DNA of 35,089 nt, taken from the NCBI RefSeq assembly GCF_018398875.1, contig NZ_JAGWDK010000042.1, forward strand, positions 1 through 35,089, given 5' to 3'. A program made the translations under genes and the position numbers. The notes beneath the pieces were generated by a model that was not told the DNA's origin, did no database searches, and saw only the letters and a program-made list of their open reading frames with translations. This DNA comes from Bradyrhizobium sp. sGM-13. GTDB taxonomy: Bacteria; Pseudomonadota; Alphaproteobacteria; Rhizobiales; Xanthobacteraceae. Positions 7,492 to 14,747 of the stretch are shown here, one piece after another (position 1 is the stretch's first letter; every line of letters starts with the position of its first letter).

Positions 7492-8475
7492 ATGCCCGTT
7501 CCGACACACACATTCACCCCGCCGTTCAACATCATCCGCTGCAGCCATGCTGTGCTCGACGTCACCGATCTCGGCAAGAGCCGCGCCTTCTACGAAAACA
7601 CCGTCGGCCTGCATGTCGAGGACGCCGACGACAAGGCGGTCTATTTGCGCGGCAGCGAGGAGCATCAGCACCACTCGCTGGTACTGCGGAAGGCCTCGGC
7701 CGCGGCCTGCAATCGACTCGGCTTCAAGGTCGGCAATGACGGCGACCTCGACAGGGCCGCGACCTTCTTTTCCGAGAATGGCATCCCTTACGCCTTCGCC
7801 GATCAGCCATTCCAGGGCCGCACCCTGCAGTTCACCGATCCCGCCGGCTTCCAACTCGAGCTCTATGCGTCGATGGACAAGCGCCCGCATCTGCTGCGGC
7901 GCTACGATCTCTATAAAGGCTGCCATCCGCAGCGGCTCGATCATTTCAACGTCTTCGCGCCCGAGGTTCAGGGCACCATCGACTTCTATGCGCGGCTCGG
8001 CTTCCGGCTGACCGAATATGGCGAGGAAGACGGCCCGAACGGGCGGATCGCAGCGGCCTGGATGCACCGCAAGGGCAACGTCCATGACTTCGCCATCACC
8101 AACGGCCGCGGTCCTCGCCTGCACCATTTTGCCTATTGGGTGCCGACGGCGATGAACGTCCTGCATCTCTGCGACGTGATGGCTTCAAGCGGATATCTGA
8201 AGAACATCGAGCGCGGCCCGGGCCGCCACGGCATCTCGAATGCATTCTTCCTCTATGTCCGGGACCCGGACGGCCACCGGCTCGAACTCTACACCAGCGA
8301 CTACTTCACGGGAGACCACGACCACGAGCCGCTGCGCTGGTCGCTAAAGGACCCGCGCCGACAAACGCTGTGGGGCGCACCGGCGCCGCGCTCCTGGTTC
8401 GAGGAGGGTTCGTCCTTCACGGGTCAGGAGGTCCGCGAGCCGCTCTTTGTCGCCGACGTCTTGATCGCGGATTGA
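7492..8475 (+). CDS. hpaD: 3,4-dihydroxyphenylacetate 2,3-dioxygenase, glyoxalase-fold type
   Basis: A 327-residue type I extradiol dioxygenase that opens the ring of homoprotocatechuate next to the hydroxyls. Two vicinal-oxygen-chelate modules are visible: an N-terminal one (about 15-130) and a catalytic C-terminal one (about 145-290). The expected metal triad is His151 (RLDHFNVF), His211 or His212 (LHHFAYW) and Glu265 (HRLELYTSDYF), matching His155/His214/Glu267 of the Brevibacterium and Arthrobacter enzymes. It is not related to the LigB-type HpaD of E. coli. GAGGAAA precedes the ATG. A repeat separates it from hpaE, and hpaG follows after 11 bp. The metal (Fe or Mn) cannot be told from sequence. 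Confidence 0.92.
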   Translation: MPVPTHTFTPPFNIIRCSHAVLDVTDLGKSRAFYENTVGLHVEDADDKAVYLRGSEEHQHHSLVLRKASAAACNRLGFKVGNDGDLDRAATFFSENGIPYAFADQPFQGRTLQFTDPAGFQLELYASMDKRPHLLRRYDLYKGCHPQRLDHFNVFAPEVQGTIDFYARLGFRLTEYGEEDGPNGRIAAAWMHRKGNVHDFAITNGRGPRLHHFAYWVPTAMNVLHLCDVMASSGYLKNIERGPGRHGISNAFFLYVRDPDGHRLELYTSDYFTGDHDHEPLRWSLKDPRRQTLWGAPAPRSWFEEGSSFTGQEVREPLFVADVLIAD

Positions 8476-8486
8476 CGGAACAGAAG

Positions 8487-9356
8487 ATGGCTCCTCCTCG
8501 CCTCGCCTCTTTCACCATCAACGGCACGCAGAAATACGGCGCCGTGACCGATGCCGGCATCGTCGATCTCTCCGACCGGTTCGGAAAGGAATACCCGACG
8601 CTGCGCGAAGTCGTCGCCGCCGGCGCGCTGATGAGACTCGCCGAAGACGCGGCACGGCGCGCGCCGGATCATGCGCTCGATGCGATCGATTGGCAGCCGC
8701 CGATCCCCGCACCGGAAAAGATCATCTGCATCGGCGTGAACTACCCCGACCGCAACGCCGAATACAAGGACGGCCAGGACGCGCCGAAATATCCGAGCAT
8801 GTTCATGCGGACACCGCGGTCCTTTGTCGGCCACAACGCGCCGCTGGTCCGCCCGCGCGCCTCGACGCAACTCGATTACGAGGGCGAACTGGTGCTTGTG
8901 ATCGGCAAGGCCGGACGGCACATCAAGGAGAGCGACGCACTGGACCACATCGCCGCGGTGACGCTCTGCAACGAAGGCACCATCCGCGACTGGGTGCGGC
9001 ACGCCAAATTCAACGTCACCCAGGGCAAGAATTTCGATTCCACCGGCAGCCTCGGTCCCTGGCTCGTGCCCTACATCGATGAAAGCCAGATTGCGGACAT
9101 CCGCCTCACCACGAAGGTCAACGGCGAGACCCGGCAGGACGACCGCACCGGCCGGTTGATCTTCGGCTTCCGCTACCTGATCAACTATCTCTCGACCTTC
9201 ACCACGCTGGTGCCCGGCGACGTCATCGTGACGGGCACGCCGACCGGCGCCGGCGCGCGGTTCGACCCGCCGCGCTATCTGAAGCCTGGCGACGTCATCG
9301 AGGTTGCGGCCGAGGGTGTCGGTGTGCTCAAAAACGGCGTCACCGACGAAGCCTGA
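8487..9356 (+). CDS. hpaG: FAH-family 5-oxopent-3-ene-1,2,5-tricarboxylate decarboxylase
   Basis: A 289-residue fumarylacetoacetate-hydrolase-fold protein expected to decarboxylate the ring-cleavage tricarboxylate. The ATG at 8487 gives a normal-length single-domain protein; the longer frame upstream runs inside hpaD. CIGVNYPDRNAEY near 81-93 and LDYEGELVLVIG with Glu132 and Glu134 form the metal site. The third metal ligand, usually Asp in a ..NDVSARD.. motif, is Glu163 here (CNEGTIRDW). E. coli HpaG is a tandem two-domain protein of about 430 residues; this is one domain, so the isomerase half must be covered by HpaF. Confidence 0.88.
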   Translation: MAPPRLASFTINGTQKYGAVTDAGIVDLSDRFGKEYPTLREVVAAGALMRLAEDAARRAPDHALDAIDWQPPIPAPEKIICIGVNYPDRNAEYKDGQDAPKYPSMFMRTPRSFVGHNAPLVRPRASTQLDYEGELVLVIGKAGRHIKESDALDHIAAVTLCNEGTIRDWVRHAKFNVTQGKNFDSTGSLGPWLVPYIDESQIADIRLTTKVNGETRQDDRTGRLIFGFRYLINYLSTFTTLVPGDVIVTGTPTGAGARFDPPRYLKPGDVIEVAAEGVGVLKNGVTDEA

Positions 9357-9383
9357 AAATCCCGTGAGCGAGTGGACAGAACG

Positions 9384-11015
9384 ATGAAATCAACTTCCGG
9401 CGGCGAAGCGATCGTCAACGGCCTCGTCGCGCATGGCGTCGACACCGTGTTCGGCCTGCCCGGCGCGCAGATCTACGGCCTGTTCGACGCCTTCCATCAG
9501 GCGCAGTTGAAGGTGATCGGCGCGCGGCATGAGCAGGCCTGCGGCTACATGGCGTTCGGCTACGCGCGTTCATCGGGCAAGCCGGGCGTGTTCAGCGTGG
9601 TGCCCGGTCCGGGCGTACTCAATGCCAGTGCGGCGCTACTCACTGCGTTCGGCTGCAACGAGCCGGTGCTGTGCCTGACCGGACAGGTGCCGACGGCGTT
9701 TCTCGGCAAGGGCCGCGGCCATCTGCACGAGATGCCGGACCAGCTCGCAACGCTGCGCACCTTCGTGAAATGGGCCGAGCGCATCGAATATCCCGATGCG
9801 GCGCCCGCCGCGGTGTCGCGCGCGTTTCAGGAGATGATGTCGGGCCGCCGCGGTCCGGTATCGCTCGAAATGCCGTGGGACATCTTTACGCAGCGCGCGC
9901 AGGTCGGCGCCTCATCCATGTTCGATCCGTTCCCGGCGCCGCAGCCCGATCCCGATCGCATCAAGGCGGCGGCTACGCTGATCAAGGATGCGAAGCGGCC
10001 GATGATCTTCGTCGGCAGCGGCGCGATCCATGCGCACGAGGAAATTCTCGAACTGGCCGAAATGATCGATGCGCCTGTCGTGGCGTTTCGCAGCGGCCGC
10101 GGCATCGTCTCCAACGCGCACGAGCTCGGGCTGACCATGGCGGCAGCCTACAAGCTCTGGCCGAACACCGATCTGATGATCGGGATCGGCACGCGCATGG
10201 AGCTACCGGCTTCGGGATTCCGCTGGCCATACCAGCCGAAGGGACTAAAATCCGTTCGCATCGATATCGATCCGACCGAGATGCGTCGGCTTGCATCCGA
10301 CATCGCCGTGGTCGCGGATGCGAAAGCCGGCACGGCTGATCTCGTGGCTGCTGTGAAGAAGGCTGGCTATAGCAGGACCAGCGGCCGGCGCGCCGAAATC
10401 CGCGAGGCCACTGCAGCGGCGCATCAGGAGATCCAGAAGGTTCAGCCGCAAATGGCCTATCTGAACATCCTGCGCGAGGTGCTGCCGGCCAATGCGATCG
10501 TCACAGATGAGCTCTCGCAAGTCGGCTTCGCCTCCTGGTACGGCTTTCCGGTCTACGAGCCGCGCACCTTTATCACTTCGGGCTATCAGGGCACGCTCGG
10601 CTCCGGCTTCCCCACAGCGCTGGGCGCCAAGGTCGCCAACCCGGACCGCCCGGTGGTCGCGATCACGGGTGACGGCGGCTTCATGTTTGGCGTGCAGGAA
10701 CTGTCGACCGCCGTGCAATTCAAGATCGGCGTTGTGACGCTGGTGTTCAACAACAACGCCTATGGCAATGTGCGGCGCGATCAGCGCCAGCATTTTGATG
10801 GCCGCGTGGTGGCGTCGGACCTGGTCAATCCGGATTTCGTGAAGCTGGCGGAATCCTTCGGCGCGGGTGCTGCGCGGCTAACTTCGCCCGATCAGTTCCG
10901 GCCCGCGCTGGAGAAGGCTTTAGCCGACGGCGGGCCTTACGTGATTTCGGTGGAGGTGCCGACGGATTCGGAAGTCTCGCCGTGGACGTTCATTCACCCG
11001 GCGAAGAACGCTTAG
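9384..11015 (+). CDS. ThDP-dependent decarboxylase/carboligase, acetolactate-synthase-like
   Basis: A 543-residue thiamine-diphosphate enzyme of the acetolactate synthase/benzoylformate decarboxylase superfamily. The N-terminal domain has GLPGAQIYGLFDAF and the catalytic Glu50 in RHEQACGYMAFGYAR. The C-terminal cofactor motif runs from GDG (429-431) to NN (456-457) in the usual spacing. Glu50 argues against glyoxylate carboligase, which lacks it. An ATG at 9384 is preferred; a GTG at 9372 is in frame. It starts 27 bp after hpaG and appears to be in the hpa operon, but the substrate is unknown. A 2-oxo acid linked to aromatic breakdown is a guess from position. Its stop overlaps the stop of the convergent MFS gene. 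Confidence 0.85.
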   Translation: MKSTSGGEAIVNGLVAHGVDTVFGLPGAQIYGLFDAFHQAQLKVIGARHEQACGYMAFGYARSSGKPGVFSVVPGPGVLNASAALLTAFGCNEPVLCLTGQVPTAFLGKGRGHLHEMPDQLATLRTFVKWAERIEYPDAAPAAVSRAFQEMMSGRRGPVSLEMPWDIFTQRAQVGASSMFDPFPAPQPDPDRIKAAATLIKDAKRPMIFVGSGAIHAHEEILELAEMIDAPVVAFRSGRGIVSNAHELGLTMAAAYKLWPNTDLMIGIGTRMELPASGFRWPYQPKGLKSVRIDIDPTEMRRLASDIAVVADAKAGTADLVAAVKKAGYSRTSGRRAEIREATAAAHQEIQKVQPQMAYLNILREVLPANAIVTDELSQVGFASWYGFPVYEPRTFITSGYQGTLGSGFPTALGAKVANPDRPVVAITGDGGFMFGVQELSTAVQFKIGVVTLVFNNNAYGNVRRDQRQHFDGRVVASDLVNPDFVKLAESFGAGAARLTSPDQFRPALEKALADGGPYVISVEVPTDSEVSPWTFIHPAKNA

Positions 11016-12241
11016 GCCTGCTTCGCCGCACCCCGCTGCATCCGCGACGCCGCGATCACCAGCAACCCCGCACCTGCAACCGACCAGCACGCGACGGGCG
11101 CCCAGTGCAACAGCGGCGCATATTCCGGCAGCTTTTGCAGGCCGCCGGCCACCGCCGCCATCCGTGCAAAGGTCGCGAGCGCCAGCGCGGAGAATACCAG
11201 CCCCACCACCTTGCCCTCGGCGCCGGTCTCCCCGATCGCGAGCGCCGCCGAAACCGCGGCCATCAGCATGCAGCCCCACGCCGCGCCGGCGATGAACTGC
11301 GCCGCGATCAGCATGTTGAGATTGCCAGCCATCTCGGCACCCAGCACGGCAAGCGCGCCGAGCAGGCCGGCGGCGCCCATCACGATCAGCCCGCCGCGGT
11401 GCTTGACCACGACACTTGCCGGAAACATCGCGATGTTGAAACCGATCCAGAACACCGGCATCAGCCATGGCAATTCGTCCGGCTTGGCAAAGCGCAGGAA
11501 GAACGGCGTGCTGTTGATGGAAAAATGCAGTTGATAACCGAGCGAGAGGATCACCATCGAAGCGATGAAGAACGTCGGTACCGGGCCAGGCGGTTTTGCA
11601 GGCGCAACCGGTTGTTTTGCGACGCGAGGTGCCTGCGCCAGATCACGCTCGATCTTCGAGAGCGCCAGGGCGGTAAGCAGCAATACCACGCCCGAGATCA
11701 CGAAGGGCAACCGCGGGTCGTGGTTGCGCAGCACCAGGCCGAGATAGGGCGAGACAGCGCCCGCTAGGCCGTAGCCGAGCATCGTCAGCGCCGACAAAAA
11801 CGGGATCGCCGGCCGCGCGGCGTATTTGCCGAGCAATGTCAGCGGCGGCGCGCGCAGGGCCGATGACGTCACGACCCAGATCACGATCAGGGCGATGAAC
11901 CAGATCTGCGCGCCCGGCCCCGTACCCGCCACGAACGGCAGCGCGACAAACGCCGTGCAGGAGATTGCGGTCAGGACAGCGACGAACACGCCGAGCTTGC
12001 CGACGAAGGGTGCGATCTTGTCGGCGGCGATTCCCATCGCGGTGTCGGTGATGGTGAAGATTGCCTGATCCAGCATCAGGATCAGGATCACGGCTGACGG
12101 CGCGATGCCGACATCGGCGCAGAGTTTTGGCAAATAGACGACGTAAGTGGTCCAGCCCAGCGTGAATACGAGCTGCAGCACGGCAAGATAGACGCCGGTG
12201 CGATTGGCAGTGGTGTCGGACGTTGCTTCTGTCGTGCTCAT
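11012..12241 (-). CDS. MFS transporter
   Basis: A 409-residue integral membrane protein with about twelve hydrophobic segments, of the major facilitator superfamily. The first helix is near 15-40 (TGVYLAVLQLVFTLGWTTYV), and a motif-A-like loop reads GIAADKIAPFVGKLG near 70-85. A polar central loop (DLAQAPRVAKQPVAPAK) separates the two halves. The start at 12241 gives a short cytoplasmic N terminus (MSTTEATSDTTANR); the upstream extension is not protein-like. It is the last gene of the leftward alkB region, separated from alkB by a repeat, and converges on the ThDP gene with a four-base overlap of stops. The substrate is unknown. It could serve the hpa cluster, but the opposite orientation gives no support. 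Confidence 0.88.
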   Translation of the reverse strand: MSTTEATSDTTANRTGVYLAVLQLVFTLGWTTYVVYLPKLCADVGIAPSAVILILMLDQAIFTITDTAMGIAADKIAPFVGKLGVFVAVLTAISCTAFVALPFVAGTGPGAQIWFIALIVIWVVTSSALRAPPLTLLGKYAARPAIPFLSALTMLGYGLAGAVSPYLGLVLRNHDPRLPFVISGVVLLLTALALSKIERDLAQAPRVAKQPVAPAKPPGPVPTFFIASMVILSLGYQLHFSINSTPFFLRFAKPDELPWLMPVFWIGFNIAMFPASVVVKHRGGLIVMGAAGLLGALAVLGAEMAGNLNMLIAAQFIAGAAWGCMLMAAVSAALAIGETGAEGKVVGLVFSALALATFARMAAVAGGLQKLPEYAPLLHWAPVACWSVAGAGLLVIAASRMQRGAAKQA

Positions 12242-12311
12242 GTCGGCCCCCCGGCGAAGGGAGCATAGACCAGAGGATACTTCACTGAAAAGCAATCCGA
12301 TGCGGTCTCTT

Positions 12312-12454
12312 GCCCCGGATGCAGCGCAGCGTGTTCGGGATCGCGCTTCGCGCGACTCCTACGGTGCGCTGCTAAGCCGGGGCCGATTCGCGTGAGGCAC
12401 CATGGTCCCGGCTCTGCGGCGCAGCGTAAAGAACGCTGCATCGCGTCCGGGACA
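12312..12454. repeat. Degenerate palindromic repeat, type 4
   Basis: The gap between alkB and the MFS gene holds an imperfect inverted repeat: GCCCCGGATGCAGCGCAGCG at the left and CGCTGCATCGCGTCCGGGAC at the right, with internal GCGCTTCGCGC and GGCTCTGCGGCGCAGCG hairpins. It resembles the small dispersed palindromes of Bradyrhizobium-type genomes. There is no coding sign. Confidence 0.65.
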
Positions 12455-12456
12455 CG

Positions 12457-13122
12457 TTACCGCGCCTTGCGGAAAGTGAGATTGACGCGCTGGCGGCCCA
12501 ACAGGGCATGCTCGCCGTCGGCGAGCGGGGCTACGCCGTGGAAGAACAGCCGCGACGGTCCGCCCCAGACCACGATGTCGCCGTGCTCGAGCCGGTAGCG
12601 CTTCGGTTTGTCGGCACGCTTCGGGCCGCCGAACAGGAAGATCGCGGACAGACCGAGCGACACCGACACGATCGGCGCGGCGAAATCTTGCTCGTCCTTG
12701 TCCTGATGGAGCGACATCCGTGCGCCTGGTGCGTAGCGGTTGATCAGGCAGGCATCGGGCGCGAAGCCGGCAAAGCCAACCTCGGCGGCCGCCTGCTTGG
12801 CAATTGCGCGGAAGCTCGGCGGCATCTCCGGCCAAGGCTGCCCGGAATCCGGATCAATGCCGTCATAGCGATAGCCGCTGCGGTCGGTCACCCAACCGGC
12901 ACTCCCGCAATTGGTCATCGCGACCGACATCTGGTGACCGCTGGGCGTAAACATACGACGGAATGGCGCTCGCGCGATGATCTCGCGCAACGCCGCGACC
13001 ACTTCGCTTTCGAAGGGCTTCGCATATCCGCGCAGCAATACCGCGCCTTCCGCCATCGCTTCGCGCGATGGGCGCACATCCGGCACGGCCTCGAACAAAT
13101 CCGCAGTCAACTCAGTCCGCAC
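12457..13122 (-). CDS. alkB: AlkB DNA oxidative demethylase
   Basis: A 221-residue Fe(II)/2-oxoglutarate dioxygenase that removes methyl groups from 1-methyladenine and 3-methylcytosine in DNA and RNA. Iron ligands are His139 and Asp141 (LHQDKDEQD) and His195 (FFHGVAP). The 2-oxoglutarate-binding end is RVNLTFR with Arg212, Asn214 and Arg218. All lie exactly eight residues after the E. coli positions His131, Asp133, His187, Arg204, Arg210. The substrate-side GWVTDRSGYRY is also present. The frame starts with GTG at 13122, immediately after the TGA of the preceding oxygenase gene and in the same frame. An internal ATG at Met23 is a less likely start. Confidence 0.93.
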   Translation of the reverse strand: MRTELTADLFEAVPDVRPSREAMAEGAVLLRGYAKPFESEVVAALREIIARAPFRRMFTPSGHQMSVAMTNCGSAGWVTDRSGYRYDGIDPDSGQPWPEMPPSFRAIAKQAAAEVGFAGFAPDACLINRYAPGARMSLHQDKDEQDFAAPIVSVSLGLSAIFLFGGPKRADKPKRYRLEHGDIVVWGGPSRLFFHGVAPLADGEHALLGRQRVNLTFRKAR

Positions 13123-13866
13123 TCATTTGGCATCGTGAAAGATCACGCCGACGGTATGGCGATGGCCGGAGCGGATCCGGCTGACGCCGTGGCGCAGGTT
13201 AACGCGATAGGGCCCACGCGTCCCCTGCACCGGCCGGTGATGCACAGCAAACGCGACGGCATCGCCCTGCCTCAGCGGCACCACCTCGGGCCGCGACTGC
13301 ATCCGCGGCCGCTGCTCGGTCAGTACGAACTCGCCGCCTTCGAAATCGCGCCCGGGTTCCGACAGCAGGATCGCAACCTGCAGCGGGAACACGTGCTCGC
13401 CATAGAGGTCCTGATGCAGGCAATTGTAGTCGCCCTCGCCATATTGCAGCAGCAGCGGCGTCGGCCGCGTCTGCCCGGCGTCGTGGCAGCGCTTCAGGAA
13501 CGCTGCATGCTTGTCGGGATAGCGGACGTCGATCCCCATCATTTCATTCCAGCGATTGGCTATGCCGCAAAGCCGTGCATAGAGCGCCGGCCGCAGTTCC
13601 GTGATCAGATCAGGCAGCGGATAGTCAAAATATTTGTACTCGCCGCGACCAAACCCGTGGCGCCCCATCACGATCCGGCTGCGGAAATTCTTGTCGTCGG
13701 AATAGAGTGCCGCAAGGGCGTTGCATTCGTCCGGCGACAACAATCCCTTCAGCACGGCGCAGCCCTGCGCGTCGAGATCGGCGGTTACCTGCGTCCAGTC
13801 GATGGCTGCCACGCGGGCGGCGATGTCGGGGGCAGGATGGTGGATGTTTCTTGCGGTTGCTTTCAT
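13123..13866 (-). CDS. 2OG-Fe(II) oxygenase
   Basis: A 247-residue double-stranded beta-helix dioxygenase. The iron motif is His151-Gln-Asp153 (NCLHQDLYGEHVFPLQVA) and the distal His is likely His226 (NLRHGVSRIRSGHRHTVG). This family is often found beside alkB or ada in alphaproteobacteria, and a role in the alkylation response is inferred from that. Here it ends in TGA and alkB continues in the same frame with no spacer, so the two are clearly one transcription unit. The biochemical substrate is not known. Confidence 0.87.
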   Translation of the reverse strand: MKATARNIHHPAPDIAARVAAIDWTQVTADLDAQGCAVLKGLLSPDECNALAALYSDDKNFRSRIVMGRHGFGRGEYKYFDYPLPDLITELRPALYARLCGIANRWNEMMGIDVRYPDKHAAFLKRCHDAGQTRPTPLLLQYGEGDYNCLHQDLYGEHVFPLQVAILLSEPGRDFEGGEFVLTEQRPRMQSRPEVVPLRQGDAVAFAVHHRPVQGTRGPYRVNLRHGVSRIRSGHRHTVGVIFHDAK

Positions 13867-13920
13867 GACGAGAGTCTCGCAGGACTGACGGCTTCAAGCC
13901 ACCCGATTTCCGTTTCTGTC

Positions 13921-14041
13921 GTCGTCCCTGCGAACGCAGGGACCCATAATCACAGGTCGTCGTGGGTCGCCAAGCTGTGGCTCCAGCTCGCCATAACAAC
14001 GAACCAAGGTGGTTATGGGTCCCTGCGTTCGCAGGGACGAC
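13921..14041. repeat. 120-bp element with terminal hairpins (copy A)
   Basis: The left arm GTCGTCCCTGCGAACGCAGG and its extension ..GACCCATAA mirror the right arm TTATGGGTCCCTGCGTTCGC..GACGAC. Each arm is itself a 20-bp hairpin, and about 65 bp lie between them. Total length is 121 bp. It sits between the DUF2848 gene and the 2OG oxygenase gene, both leftward. Other copies: 18999-19115, 20423-20541, 23444-23563, 27041-27179; partial copies at both window ends. Confidence 0.9.
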
Positions 14042-14051
14042 GTGGAGAAAG

Positions 14052-14747
14052 CTAGCCCAACACCGGCAGCGCGATCACGTCATAGCCGTGGCTGATCTTC
14101 CGCTTCAGCACGGGATCCTCTAGTTCAAACTCGAAGTGATCAGCCGGGCGGATGCCGCCCTTGGCGGCAAACGTGCCACCGAACATGGCGCAGCCGTCGG
14201 GCAGGCCTTTGCCGCCAAAACCGCGCTCGATCAGGTCGTTCACCGGCAACATGGCATCCAGCGTGCCCTCCTGATAGAGCACCCGCGCGCCGCCGATGAT
14301 GGCCCAGGAGCGCAGGATCAAATTGTCCCAGTGACCGATGACTTCCTCCAGTTCCCACAGCACCGAGGCCACCGGCTTGTCGCACATCTGTTTTGAGACG
14401 GTGACGCTGTAGCTCTCCACCTTGCGGTCGGTATGGTCGGAGCCGCAGCCGACAAAGATGCGGCCCTGCCAGCCGATCAGCACGAACTCGACCTCGCCGC
14501 TGGTATCGCCGCCCGTTACCTCGATACGGTCGTCCTGGGTAATCCGCCGCGCCGAGCAGCGATAGTAGATCGGCGTCGTCGCGGGGCGCGCGATGCCAAG
14601 CGCTTCCAGTTCGGCGATATGTTTGTCGCGCGCGACCGGATCGCGCCCGGTCCATCCTGCGATGACGGCCTGGTCGATCGCGAGCGTCAGCGGCGTCAGC
14701 ATACCTTTGTCGTCGACGTTGAAGGTCAGATCAAACACGGATGACAT
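14052..14747 (-). CDS. DUF2848 family protein
   Basis: A 231-residue protein matching the DUF2848 family by its central motif FVGCGSDHTDRKVESYSV and the C-terminal GLPDGCAMFGGTFAAKGGI and FELEDPVLKRKISHGY segments. No function is established that I know of. The gene begins inside the end of the amidase gene (17-bp overlap), so the two proteins are made together. The pairing of DUF2848 with an amidase suggests a shared substrate, probably an amide-derived acid. That is inference only. No signal peptide or membrane segment is visible. Confidence 0.82.
   Translation of the reverse strand: MSSVFDLTFNVDDKGMLTPLTLAIDQAVIAGWTGRDPVARDKHIAELEALGIARPATTPIYYRCSARRITQDDRIEVTGGDTSGEVEFVLIGWQGRIFVGCGSDHTDRKVESYSVTVSKQMCDKPVASVLWELEEVIGHWDNLILRSWAIIGGARVLYQEGTLDAMLPVNDLIERGFGGKGLPDGCAMFGGTFAAKGGIRPADHFEFELEDPVLKRKISHGYDVIALPVLG

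Noticed and set aside
12508..14055. 515-residue plus-strand open frame
   Set aside because: It is antisense to alkB and the 2OG oxygenase and ends in the 120-bp repeat; no domain is visible.
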